Numbered from the stretch's first letter, positions 1 through 7,320 are shown. The stretch: 13,498 nt of DNA from Bacillota bacterium (GCA_023434365.1 JAEYSV010000053.1:1-13498); one strand, 5' to 3'. The notes: generated from the sequence alone by a model not told the origin. Numbers and translations: made by a program.

Positions 1-102
1 GCCAAAGTGCCAACGACTTCATACAGTTGCTCATTGAACTATGTCTTGTATCACTTTAATTTACTTTGTAATTGTGCAAATTGACTAAGCCAAGTTTTCT
101 GA

Positions 103-148
103 AGGGCTTTTGACGCCCTAATCTTCATAGGATATTGCGTCCTATGAA
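103..148. repeat. Two tandem hairpins upstream of ispF
   Basis: Two adjacent perfect inverted repeats. The first has arms AGGGC (103-107) and GCCCT (115-119) around a 7-nt loop. The second has 9-bp arms TTCATAGGA (124-132) and TCCTATGAA (140-148), also around a 7-nt loop. The units look alike (AGG..., a loop containing TTG, then ACG/GCG and a CCTA end). Neither is followed by a T-run on either strand, so they are not clear intrinsic terminators. They could be an intergenic repeat family or a 3' end structure of a gene left of the window. Bases 1-102 hold no gene I can support. Confidence 0.55.
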
Positions 149-171
149 ATAAAAAGCGCTACTCTATCATA

Positions 172-200
172 TTGTCAAGATTAGTGATACGTGGTAGAAT
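172..200 (+). promoter_or_regulatory. Sigma-A promoter for ispF
   Basis: TTGTCA (172-177) and TAGAAT (195-200) are separated by exactly 17 bp, close to the vegetative consensus. Transcription would start near 207, giving a leader of about 80 nt before the ispF start. This is the best promoter match upstream of ispF, and it probably also serves the acetyltransferase gene downstream. Confidence 0.7.
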
Positions 201-208
201 TTGAAAAA

Positions 209-267
209 ATGATTTGTTATATTATCCTTGCATGTATGAAATAATATTGTAGCAAATCATTCTTTTT
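209..267 (+). promoter_or_regulatory. AT-rich leader stem-loop before ispF
   Basis: ATGATTTG (209-216) is the exact reverse complement of CAAATCAT (253-260), with further partial A/T pairing inside and outside. The 3' arm runs directly into a T-rich tract (261-268) that ends just before the ribosome site AAAAAGGAGG. Hairpin plus T-run resembles an attenuator, but the stem is very AT-rich and would be weak. It may instead be a 5' stabilising structure. I recognise no known riboswitch motif. Confidence 0.4.
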
Positions 268-287
268 TAGAAAAAGGAGGTAACCTT

Positions 288-839
288 ATGAGAATAGGAA
301 TGGGTTATGATGTTCATAGATTGGTAGAAAATAGAGAATTAATTATCGGTGGGGTAACAATACCGTATGATAAAGGATTATTGGGACACTCGGATGCTGA
401 CGTGTTATTGCATGCTATCATGGATGCTTTATTAGGAGCAGCAGGTCTTGGAGATATTGGTAAGCATTTTCCTGATACATTGGAAGAGTATAAAGGAATC
501 TCTAGTATAAAATTACTGGGGGAAGTGAAAAAGCTGATTGAAGATGAGCTTTATATTATTGAGAATATTGATGCAACAATTATTGCACAGGAGCCTAAAA
601 TGAGGCCATATATATCACAGATGTGTGAAAATATAGCGGGGACTCTTGGTATTATGACTAATCAAGTCAATATTAAGGCCACGACTGAGGAAGGGCTTGG
701 TTTTACTGGTGCTCTAGAAGGAATTAGTGCTCAAGCAATCTGCTTACTTACCCAGGCTGCTAATTATTCATATGATGTTATGCAGGAGAAAAGTGAGAGT
801 AAATGTTCCGGTTGTTCTGGTTGTCATCACCAGAAATAG
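288..839 (+). CDS. ispF: 2-C-methyl-D-erythritol 2,4-cyclodiphosphate synthase (IspF)
   Basis: IspF cyclises CDP-methylerythritol 2-phosphate to methylerythritol cyclodiphosphate, releasing CMP, in the cytosolic MEP route to isoprenoids. The N-terminus has GYDVHR with metal ligands D8 and H10. GHSDADVLLH supplies H34 and the third metal ligand H42, and DIGKHFPDT follows at 56-64. The C-terminal part has KATTEEGLGFTG (130-141). The start is set by AAAAAGGAGG (271-280) seven nt upstream. The conserved domain ends near residue 155, the usual full length. Here 28 more residues follow, ending in K-C-S-G-C-S-G-C-H-H-Q-K with Cys at 173, 176 and 179 and His at 180-181. That tail looks metal-binding and is not part of the family fold as I know it. 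Identity is near certain; the role of the tail is unknown. Confidence 0.96.
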   Translation: MRIGMGYDVHRLVENRELIIGGVTIPYDKGLLGHSDADVLLHAIMDALLGAAGLGDIGKHFPDTLEEYKGISSIKLLGEVKKLIEDELYIIENIDATIIAQEPKMRPYISQMCENIAGTLGIMTNQVNIKATTEEGLGFTGALEGISAQAICLLTQAANYSYDVMQEKSESKCSGCSGCHHQK

Positions 840-867
840 GGATGAGTTAATTTGTGTTTCTAACGAT

Positions 868-874
868 AAGGAGG
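868..874 (+). promoter_or_regulatory. Ribosome site fixing the acetyltransferase start
   Basis: AAGGAGG lies 2 nt before ATG 877 and 5 nt before ATG 880. The frame stays open upstream into ispF, but that part is an overlap shadow. This ribosome site favours initiation at 880. Confidence 0.75.
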
Positions 875-879
875 ATATG

Positions 880-2028
880 ATGTCAGATATTATTATTAGT
901 AATCAAAAGAGGAATAATAATCTAGATTGCATTTCATTATGGCGGGATTGTTTTGGTGATTCTGAGAGATACATGGAATATTATTTTACACATAAAACGA
1001 AGGACAATCTAATCTATCGTTTGTTTGCTGATAATAAAATGGTTAGCATGCTGCACATGAATCCTTATGAGCACTCTTATTTTGATGAAATAAAAACGTT
1101 ACATTATATTGTTGGTGTTGCAACTGATGAAAATTACCGTAAACGTGGATATATGAGAAAATTGTTAGAAGTAGCACTGCGTGAAGCTTATGAACGCAGA
1201 GAGCCCTTGGCCTACTTAATGCCTGCGGCTCCTACCATTTATGAGCCACATGGATTTCGCTATATATATCGACAGCGTAGAATTCGGTTCCTCCCATTAC
1301 TTAAAAAAGTTAGGGAGGAATCAGAATTTATTATGTTACCCTTACTTGACTGGAGTCAGTTATCGATAGAAGAGAAAAATAAGGTATGCAAACATGTAAA
1401 TATGAAATTAAAGAAGGAGTTTAACTTTTATGCGATCCGTGATATCTCTTATTACGATAGATTAAGAGAGGAAATGACGGCAGCAGGAGGAGAACTTCTT
1501 GTATATAGAAATGAGAAGGAATATGTCGGCTTAATTAGTTATATGAAGGAAGAGAATCAGGTTGAGGTAACTGAAATTATTGTTGATTCAGATGATACCG
1601 ATCATCTGCTTGGTTCCTTTACTAATAAACTGCTACAACTATTTGAGGGGCAGCAAGGTAGTGTCACATTTTTGGAAAGTCATTATTGGAATGAAAATAT
1701 ACTTTTAAAATGGGGGGACATAATCGATGTTTACTGGAAACCGATTATTATGGCGCGTATTGTTCACCTTCAGGAATTTTTTAAGAATATGAGAGCAGAA
1801 CAAAGGATAGATAGAATTATTCAGATTAGTGATCCGATATTACCTCAAAATAATGGAACGTATCGAATCGTTGTCGATAAGACACATGCTGAAATGATAC
1901 GTAGTAACTTGGATGCCGAAATTACAATGGATATTGCAGATTTTGTTATATATTGTCTAGGAGATATTCAGAAAGAGGAATCATCAGACTTCTTATCATA
2001 TTATAGTTTTCTAAATGAAATTGTGTAA
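880..2028 (+). CDS. Eis-like GNAT N-acetyltransferase
   Basis: About 382 residues from the chosen ATG, the usual size for the Eis-like group (GNAT domain, second GNAT-like domain, SCP2-like C-terminal domain). The acetyl-CoA-binding region is clear: a strand with HYIVGVATDENY (75-86), then YRKRGYMRKLL (86-96), matching R-x-x-G at R87/G90, and LMPAAPTIYEPHGF (113-126). The C-terminal part (about 280-382) contains the ITMDIADFVIYCLGD stretch that resembles the SCP2-like fold. Such enzymes transfer acetyl groups from acetyl-CoA to amines; Eis itself modifies aminoglycosides and other lysine-like amines. The substrate here cannot be read from sequence. The gene starts 40 nt after the ispF stop with no promoter or terminator seen between them, so the two are likely one transcript. 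No signal peptide; cytosolic. Confidence 0.8.
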   Translation: MSDIIISNQKRNNNLDCISLWRDCFGDSERYMEYYFTHKTKDNLIYRLFADNKMVSMLHMNPYEHSYFDEIKTLHYIVGVATDENYRKRGYMRKLLEVALREAYERREPLAYLMPAAPTIYEPHGFRYIYRQRRIRFLPLLKKVREESEFIMLPLLDWSQLSIEEKNKVCKHVNMKLKKEFNFYAIRDISYYDRLREEMTAAGGELLVYRNEKEYVGLISYMKEENQVEVTEIIVDSDDTDHLLGSFTNKLLQLFEGQQGSVTFLESHYWNENILLKWGDIIDVYWKPIIMARIVHLQEFFKNMRAEQRIDRIIQISDPILPQNNGTYRIVVDKTHAEMIRSNLDAEITMDIADFVIYCLGDIQKEESSDFLSYYSFLNEIV

Positions 2029-2074
2029 GCAAGAACGAATTATTTACAAAGCAAAGGAACTTTTGTCTCAGTAA

Positions 2075-2103
2075 TTGTAATATAATTACATTTATGATAT
2101 AGT
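2075..2103 (+). promoter_or_regulatory. Promoter with overlapping palindrome before the GH5-like gene
   Basis: TTGTAA (2075-2080) and TATAGT (2098-2103) are 17 bp apart, a good sigma-A match. Transcription would start near 2110, about 50 nt before the gene. A 15-bp palindrome, TGTAAT-ATA-ATTACA (2076-2090), overlaps the -35 and spacer. That position suits a repressor site, but no regulator can be named. Confidence 0.6.
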
Positions 2104-2158
2104 ACAATGTGCGCATTTGAATAAGACGTTGTTTACAACAGATTGGAGACAAGCAACC

Positions 2159-4798
2159 ATGAAATTGAGATTTTATATTTTAGGGATTATCTTGTTCCTC
2201 CTGCCAGTAACTATGATAGATAGAGAAGTAATAGCGGGTGGAGAGGCGGACGCCTATGTACTAAATATGGGGAGAGGGTTTACTCTTGGTTATTCCTTTG
2301 ATACCGGTGCAGATGAAACTTTCCTAGGTAATCCAAAGATAACGAAAAAAATGGTAGCAGGTATAAAAGAAGCTGGATTTCAAACGTTACGCCTTCCTAT
2401 TACATGGGAAGGGCATTTTAATCCTAAGAATAACATGATTGATGATGCATTTTTAAGTCGGTTAGACGAAGTAATCTCCTATGCTTTAGAAGTAGATTTA
2501 AATATTATCATCAATATGCATAACGACTCGTGGAAATGGGTTCAGTCTATGGACAATCCCGAAGAAACGTTAAGTGTATATGAAAAACTTTGGGAACAGA
2601 TTGCCGTACATTATAAGGATGTTTCGATAAGGTTGGCATTTGAAGCTTTAAGTGAACCCGTTTTTGACTGTGCAACAAAAGAGGAGCAGTATAAACGACT
2701 TAATCAGATCAATTCTATCTTTGTTGAGACAGTAAGAAAAACTGGAGGAAAGAATATTAATAGAGTACTATTTCTTCCAACGTTAGGTAGTGTGATTAGT
2801 GAGGAGAGTTTAAGCAAATTAAGTGATTTTATTGTAAATCTTAAGGATGAGAACGTCGTAGCTGCTTTGCAATATAGCGGTCTGTGGGGGTTCAGTGTGA
2901 ATGCAGCTGGACAGAATAAGTTTAATACTGCGGTAAAAACAGATATTACCGATAGCTTTGAATACATAGAGATTTATTTACATCAACGTGCGATACCAGC
3001 AGCAATCTTGGAATGTACTTTACTTGGCTTTGATGTGGATAAAAGTGCAATTAATCATGGTGAAGTATTGAAATACTATGAATTTCTTACATACAATAGT
3101 GATCATTATGGGGTTCCATTAACTTTCTGGGACACTGGAGATATCTATAGCCGTAAGGAGGGTATCTGGAGGGACCGGGAACTTTATAATATGATGGTAG
3201 GTCCTTCGAAAGGACGTAGTGCCTATGCCGATACAGATCGCATCTATTTGTTAAATAGAGCTGAGTCTAGGGAGGTTACCCTTACACTGACCCTTAATAA
3301 TCGAAAACTGGTAACGGTGAGTGATGGTAAGCGGGAGCTCAAAATGAACTCTGATTATACCCTGAGTGGCAATAAGTTAGCTTTCTCAAAAGAATATCTA
3401 AAGGAAGCAAAGCCTTCTGAGAGGGGGAAGAGCAATCCATTAACGTTGCATTTTGATGGTGGTAATGATTGGATTGTTAGTTTGCTCACATATGATATTC
3501 CTTCTATGGAATTGATAAAAGCATCTGTTGAGCAATATCGTATTCCAACCTTATTTCATGGAGATTCTTTGGTTACTATGGAAGCTTGTTATCTTGATGG
3601 GACCAGTGCCGGACCGTTGGAGTGGACAACCTATAAAGAATATTCGTATTGTTATATACCAGATTATAAGAATGAATATATTGAGATTACGGAAGAATTT
3701 TTCGCTCAAATTCGAGAGAAAGAAGAAGTCACACTTAAATTCCATTTTGAAAGTGGAGTTAAGTTGATTTATAAGCTAAAAAAAGACATGTCAAGCGTTA
3801 GTGGGCTTAATGTACATATAGAAGTGGATTCAGATACACCTATTATTGCACCTATCATAACACCGGTAAATGAGGAAACACCACAACCAACGAAAGATGC
3901 TATATTAGATAAAATAGAACAGGAGAATAAGTCTTCTTTAATAAAAAATCAACCTAAGCAGGAAGAACCTGCTACTTTAGTAGATATCTTTTTGATCGTT
4001 GTGACAATTATTACATGCAGTTTCATAGCAGGGGTAATCTATGTAAGAGGACGTAGAAATAAGAATCTGGTAAAAGAGGAGAAAAGATTAAAACTGGATT
4101 CATTTAGCCTGAAAGAAGATAATATGGATCCTTATGAAATGCTAAAACAAAAAATAAACCATTATGGAGAGTATCCGGAATTGGCTGTGACTGTTACGTT
4201 AGAAGAATCATTAGGAGAGAATAATATAGGTGAAAAGAGTCATAGTAATGAGGGAAAAGGTCAAAGTAATGAGGGAAAAGGTCAAAGTAATAAAATTGCG
4301 CAGGTGGAATTGGTGAGAGAAGAGAAAAACAAAGACGAAGCAAAATTGGTTGTGAAAAAGTTACCTGAGAATCAGGAAGCAGCAACATCTATTATTAAGG
4401 TAGAAACAAAACCACCAACTAAGACTGAAGTGGTTCAGGTAGAGACAAAGCCAGCCGAGAAGTCAAAAGTTGTTGAAGTAGAGACAAAGCCAGCCGAGAA
4501 ATCAAAAGTTATTGAAGTAGAGACAAAGCCAGCCGAGAAGTCAAAAGTTGTTGAGGTAGAGACAAAGTCAGCGGTAAAAAAAAGAGCCGCTGAAGTAGAG
4601 TTAATACCAGCAAAAAAAACAAAGTCTACTCATGTTCAGAGTGCTGCTGTAATCGATACGCATTACTTTAATGAACGTATCGCGCAAATAGAGCAAACAT
4701 CGTTTAATGAAACACTTATTACAGAGAAAGAAACCTCGGAGGCTATACTTAATGATATAAGGGTAACTGAGAAGAAGGGAATGCCTCCTCTTTTTTAA
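2159..4798 (+). CDS. Membrane-anchored GH5 cellulase-like protein with repeat tail
   Basis: 879 residues from ATG 2159, chosen because GGAGA (2145-2149) lies 9 nt upstream and a signal peptide (1-27) then begins. Residues 35-345 follow the GH5 endoglucanase pattern: GFTLGYSFDT, GNPKITKKM, LRLPITW, IINMHNDSW, RLAFEALSEP, IPAAILECTLLG and TFWDTGD. E166 and E285 sit where the acid/base and nucleophile belong. However, the usual NEP is SEP, the usual active-site His-Tyr is Gln-Tyr (238-239), and the usual GEFG is LECT. Residues 369-443 resemble an X2 carbohydrate-binding/Ig-like module, with a weaker second copy at 449-542. A membrane segment spans about 607-629, followed by RGRR, so the last 250 residues should be cytoplasmic. 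That tail has 7- and 13-residue repeats. It may be a divergent cell-surface glucanase or a catalytically weak glycan-binding receptor. Confidence 0.7.
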   Translation: MKLRFYILGIILFLLPVTMIDREVIAGGEADAYVLNMGRGFTLGYSFDTGADETFLGNPKITKKMVAGIKEAGFQTLRLPITWEGHFNPKNNMIDDAFLSRLDEVISYALEVDLNIIINMHNDSWKWVQSMDNPEETLSVYEKLWEQIAVHYKDVSIRLAFEALSEPVFDCATKEEQYKRLNQINSIFVETVRKTGGKNINRVLFLPTLGSVISEESLSKLSDFIVNLKDENVVAALQYSGLWGFSVNAAGQNKFNTAVKTDITDSFEYIEIYLHQRAIPAAILECTLLGFDVDKSAINHGEVLKYYEFLTYNSDHYGVPLTFWDTGDIYSRKEGIWRDRELYNMMVGPSKGRSAYADTDRIYLLNRAESREVTLTLTLNNRKLVTVSDGKRELKMNSDYTLSGNKLAFSKEYLKEAKPSERGKSNPLTLHFDGGNDWIVSLLTYDIPSMELIKASVEQYRIPTLFHGDSLVTMEACYLDGTSAGPLEWTTYKEYSYCYIPDYKNEYIEITEEFFAQIREKEEVTLKFHFESGVKLIYKLKKDMSSVSGLNVHIEVDSDTPIIAPIITPVNEETPQPTKDAILDKIEQENKSSLIKNQPKQEEPATLVDIFLIVVTIITCSFIAGVIYVRGRRNKNLVKEEKRLKLDSFSLKEDNMDPYEMLKQKINHYGEYPELAVTVTLEESLGENNIGEKSHSNEGKGQSNEGKGQSNKIAQVELVREEKNKDEAKLVVKKLPENQEAATSIIKVETKPPTKTEVVQVETKPAEKSKVVEVETKPAEKSKVIEVETKPAEKSKVVEVETKSAVKKRAAEVELIPAKKTKSTHVQSAAVIDTHYFNERIAQIEQTSFNETLITEKETSEAILNDIRVTEKKGMPPLF
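4244..4285 (+). repeat. Two exact 21-bp tandem repeats in the GH5-like gene
   Basis: Two identical 21-bp units (4244-4264 and 4265-4285) encode SNEGKGQ twice, followed by a partial third unit (SNK). They lie in the cytoplasmic tail region and probably arose by slippage or unequal recombination. Confidence 0.85.
4400..4633 (+). repeat. 39-bp tandem repeats encoding 13-residue units
   Basis: Six in-frame 39-bp units encode a 13-residue pattern (V-E-T-K-P-A-E-K-S-K-V-V-E). The three middle units (4439-4555) are almost identical in DNA; the outer three are diverged. The product is a highly charged, proline-punctuated, probably extended or coiled segment after the membrane helix. The low divergence of the central units suggests recent expansion. 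Confidence 0.9.
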
Positions 4799-4820
4799 CT
4801 TATGGAGCACAACCTGGTTA

Positions 4821-4849
4821 TTGACAAAATCCTTAGGAATGCATAGAAT
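4821..4849 (+). promoter_or_regulatory. Promoter of the cysE-cysS T-box transcript
   Basis: TTGACA (4821-4826), a 17-bp spacer and TAGAAT (4844-4849) form a near-consensus sigma-A promoter. A further TATAAT at 4855-4860 lacks a good -35. Transcription probably starts around 4856, leaving a leader of nearly 400 nt. Confidence 0.75.
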
Positions 4850-4855
4850 AGTGAT

Positions 4856-5129
4856 ATAATGAATAACATAAAAGCAATGAATAGAAAAGTAGTTTTAGTA
4901 GGAATAAAAGAGAGGGAATGTCACCGGCTGAAAGCATTCCTGATTCTGAATAGAATGAAGTGCATCTAGGAGCTGATTTGAGTGAGCCTTATGGTTAGCC
5001 TAATCCGGTTACAGCCGTTATTTGTATCAAGTGCATAATCACAGAATATTGGTTATTATTCGAATGATTGTGAATTAGAGTGGAACCGCGATGCATCGTC
5101 TCTATTGTTATAATAGAGACGATTTTTTT
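4856..5129 (+). ncRNA. T-box leader, tRNA-Cys-responsive
   Basis: This leader senses uncharged tRNA and lets transcription continue when cysteine is short. The T-box core AGAGTGGAACCGCG (5077-5090) precedes an intrinsic terminator. Stem I holds GGAATG (4915-4920) paired with CATTCC (4935-4940) around CCGGCTGAAAG. The specifier is most likely TGC (4961-4963) in GAAGTGCATCT, a Cys codon. The tRNA-acceptor-binding bases are UGGA (5081-5084), which pair with a U73 discriminator, the base found in tRNA-Cys. The downstream genes, serine acetyltransferase and cysteinyl-tRNA synthetase, agree. In the antiterminator, AGAG (5077-5080) can pair with CTCT (5100-5103), which excludes the terminator. Confidence 0.92.
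5095..5129 (+). terminator. Regulated intrinsic terminator of the T-box
   Basis: A perfect 12-bp stem (5095-5106 with 5112-5123) around a 5-nt loop, followed by a run of seven T (5123-5129). It competes with the T-box antiterminator and stops transcription when tRNA-Cys is charged. Confidence 0.92.
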
Positions 5130-5134
5130 CATTA

Positions 5135-5186
5135 CAGGCATTTATTTATAAAAGGTACTTGGTTTTGGTCCTTTCTTTTATGCCTG
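5135..5186 (+). promoter_or_regulatory. Second stem-loop between the T-box and cysE
   Basis: CAGGCAT (5135-5141) pairs exactly with ATGCCTG (5180-5186), and inside it AAAGG (5151-5155) pairs with CCTTT (5170-5174). There is no T-run after it, so it is not a terminator. It lies in the read-through leader about 60 nt before cysE and could stabilise or shape the mRNA 5' region. No function is known to me. Confidence 0.5.
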
Positions 5187-5247
5187 GTAAACATAAGAAA
5201 AAGGCTAAGCTGCGGATGCTTCTGTTTGTGTTGAAAGCGAGGACTTT

Positions 5248-5901
5248 ATGGGATATATCAAGTTTATTAAAGAGGAATTCAAGGTAATCAAAGAACGTGA
5301 TCCGGCAGTGAAATCAATGATGGAGGTTTTTTTATATCCTTCTTTTAAAGCAAAGAGAAGTTATAAACTGGCTCATAAACTTTATAAAAGAAAACATTAT
5401 TTTTTAGCAAGATGGATATCACAACGTTCGGCAAGAAAAACTGGAATTGAGATTCATCCAGGCGCAAAAATCGGAAAAGGTTTTTTTATAGATCATGGAC
5501 ATGGTGTAATTATCGGTGAAACGGCTATAATTGGAGATAATGTAACCTTGTATCAGGGTGTAACATTAGGTGGTACAGGAAAAGAAAAGGGAAAACGCCA
5601 CCCTACTATTGAAGATAATGTCATGATTAGTGCAGGTGCGAAAGTATTAGGGTCCTTTACTGTTGGTGCCAATAGCAAAATTGGAGCAGGAAGTGTTGTC
5701 CTTCGAGAAGTGCCACCTAATTCCACAGTGGTTGGTGTTCCAGGACGTGTGGTAAAACAAGATAATATGAAAATGCCAAGATTGGATCTTGATCAGGTTC
5801 ATTTGCCAGACCCGGTACTTCAAGATCTTGCAAAGCTTCATAAAGAGAATATGATTCTTAAGAAACGACTTGATGAAATGGAAGAACGATTAAGACAATA
5901 A
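5248..5901 (+). CDS. cysE: Serine O-acetyltransferase (CysE)
   Basis: Transfers acetyl from acetyl-CoA to L-serine, giving O-acetylserine, the carbon skeleton for cysteine. At 217 residues it is the short Gram-positive form. An N-terminal helical part (1-65) is followed by a left-handed beta-helix of hexapeptide repeats (66-170). IDHGHGVIIGET (81-92) contains the D82-H83 pair matching the catalytic Asp-His of E. coli CysE, and GGTGKEKGKRHPT (108-120) is the acetyl-CoA/serine loop. VVGVPGRVV (161-169) closes the helix, and the C-terminus is a short coiled-coil-like segment (190-217). The ribosome site GCGAGGA (5237-5243) is modest. First gene of the T-box transcript, 21 nt before cysS, so cysteine synthesis and tRNA charging respond together. 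Confidence 0.95.
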   Translation: MGYIKFIKEEFKVIKERDPAVKSMMEVFLYPSFKAKRSYKLAHKLYKRKHYFLARWISQRSARKTGIEIHPGAKIGKGFFIDHGHGVIIGETAIIGDNVTLYQGVTLGGTGKEKGKRHPTIEDNVMISAGAKVLGSFTVGANSKIGAGSVVLREVPPNSTVVGVPGRVVKQDNMKMPRLDLDQVHLPDPVLQDLAKLHKENMILKKRLDEMEERLRQ

Positions 5902-5922
5902 AGTGACTAGGAGGAAGAAGAG

Positions 5923-7320
5923 ATGAAATTATATAATACGTTAACGAAACAAAAGGAAGAATTCGTTCCAATTGAGCCTGGAAAGGTTCGTATGTATGTA
6001 TGTGGACCTACAGTTTATAACCTAATCCATATTGGTAATGCCAGACCTATGATTGTGTTTGATACAGTTCGTCGTTATTTTGAATACAAAGGATTTCAGG
6101 TAAACTTTGTATCTAATTTTACTGATGTAGATGATAAAATTATAAAGAAAGCGAATGAGGAGGGCCTTACTTCTCAGGAAATTAGCGAGAGATACATCGA
6201 AGAATGTAAAAAGGATATGGCAGCACTTAATGTAAAACCAGCCACAACACATCCATTAGCTACTCAAGAAATTGATGGTATGGTAGAAATGATTCAGACC
6301 TTAATTGATAAAGGATTTGCTTATGCAGTAAATGGTACCGTTTACTTTAGAACTCGTAAATTTGATGGCTATGGGAAACTCTCTAAAAAAAATCTGGATG
6401 ATTTGCAGGCTGGAATCCGTATTGCAGTAGAAGAAGGGAAGGAAGATGATATGGACTTCGTTCTTTGGAAGCCAAAGAAAGAAGGCGAACCTTCCTGGCC
6501 ATCTCCATGGAGTGATGGTCGTCCAGGCTGGCATATTGAATGCTCGGTAATGAGTAAAAAATATCTTGGAGAACAAATTGATATTCATGCTGGTGGAGAA
6601 GATTTGGTATTCCCACATCATGAAAATGAAATTGCCCAAAGTGAAGCTGCCAATGGGAAAGATTTTACAAAATACTGGTTACACAATGGCTTTCTTAATA
6701 TAGAAAATAAGAAAATGTCAAAATCAGAAGGCAATTTCTTTACTGTACGTGATATAAGTGAAAAATATGATTTGCAAATACTTCGTTTCTTTATGTTAAG
6801 TGCACATTATCGTAGTCCTATTAATTTCTCCAGGGATTTGATGGAAGCAGCGAAAGCAGGCTTAGAACGTATCAAAACTGCTGTGTTTAATTTAAATCAT
6901 CTGATGAGTGTAGCACCAGATCAAGCTGCAACAGAGGATGAAAATAAGTTTCTAGAAGATTTGCTTGCATTAAATACAAAGTTTGACGAAGCAATGGAGG
7001 ATGATTTTAATACGGCAGATGCGATTAGTGCAGTATTCGAAATGGTAAAACTGGCCAATACTAATATTAAGGCCACTACTTCCAAAGAAGTTATCTTAAA
7101 ATTCATTGAGAAAATTCAGGTATTATGTGATATACTAGGTATTGAAACAGATGAAGAAAAAGGATTACTAGATGATGACATCGAACAACTGATTGAGGAA
7201 CGTCAAAACGCCAGAAAGAACCGTGATTTTGCTCGTGCTGACGAGATACGAGATCAGTTATTAGGTCAGGGAATCCTATTAGAGGACACCAGAGAAGGGG
7301 TTCGATGGAAAAGAGCGTAG
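5923..7320 (+). CDS. cysS: Cysteinyl-tRNA synthetase (CysS)
   Basis: Class I synthetase that activates cysteine with ATP and loads it onto tRNA-Cys. 465 residues, normal length. The HIGH-type motif is HIGN (36-39) in CGPTVYNLIHIGNARP, and KMSKS is at 264-268. Zinc ligands that select cysteine are visible as C27, C207 (in GWHIECSVM), H232 and E236 (in PHHENEIAQ). The helical DALR-type anticodon domain occupies about 310-465. AGGAGG (5909-5914) lies 8 nt before the ATG. Its last 16 nt overlap the start of the first possible mrnC frame, so translation is probably coupled. It is under the T-box, which reads the tRNA this enzyme charges. Confidence 0.97.
   Translation: MKLYNTLTKQKEEFVPIEPGKVRMYVCGPTVYNLIHIGNARPMIVFDTVRRYFEYKGFQVNFVSNFTDVDDKIIKKANEEGLTSQEISERYIEECKKDMAALNVKPATTHPLATQEIDGMVEMIQTLIDKGFAYAVNGTVYFRTRKFDGYGKLSKKNLDDLQAGIRIAVEEGKEDDMDFVLWKPKKEGEPSWPSPWSDGRPGWHIECSVMSKKYLGEQIDIHAGGEDLVFPHHENEIAQSEAANGKDFTKYWLHNGFLNIENKKMSKSEGNFFTVRDISEKYDLQILRFFMLSAHYRSPINFSRDLMEAAKAGLERIKTAVFNLNHLMSVAPDQAATEDENKFLEDLLALNTKFDEAMEDDFNTADAISAVFEMVKLANTNIKATTSKEVILKFIEKIQVLCDILGIETDEEKGLLDDDIEQLIEERQNARKNRDFARADEIRDQLLGQGILLEDTREGVRWKRA

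Noticed and set aside
3..59. Possible C-terminal tail of an upstream gene on the plus strand (about 18 codons to a TAA).
   Set aside because: Too short to judge; another frame is also open to position 84, and nothing recognisable is encoded.
727..879. Upstream extension of the acetyltransferase frame overlapping ispF.
   Set aside because: It lies out of frame inside ispF, has no ribosome site, and the strong AAGGAGG at 868 points to the start at 880.
2117..2158. Earlier TTG start for the GH5-like protein.
   Set aside because: It would put 14 polar residues before the signal peptide; GGAGA is well placed for ATG 2159.
4400..4633. Regular 39-bp repeats as a CRISPR array.
   Set aside because: The units are contiguous, without spacers, in frame and inside a coding gene.
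4600..4810. 69-codon minus-strand frame over the 3' end of the GH5-like gene.
   Set aside because: Lies opposite low-complexity Lys/Glu-rich coding sequence, which produces such frames by composition.
6301..6639. Open frames of 77 to 112 codons on the minus strand within cysS.
   Set aside because: Antisense shadows of a strongly conserved gene, with no ribosome sites and no recognisable protein.
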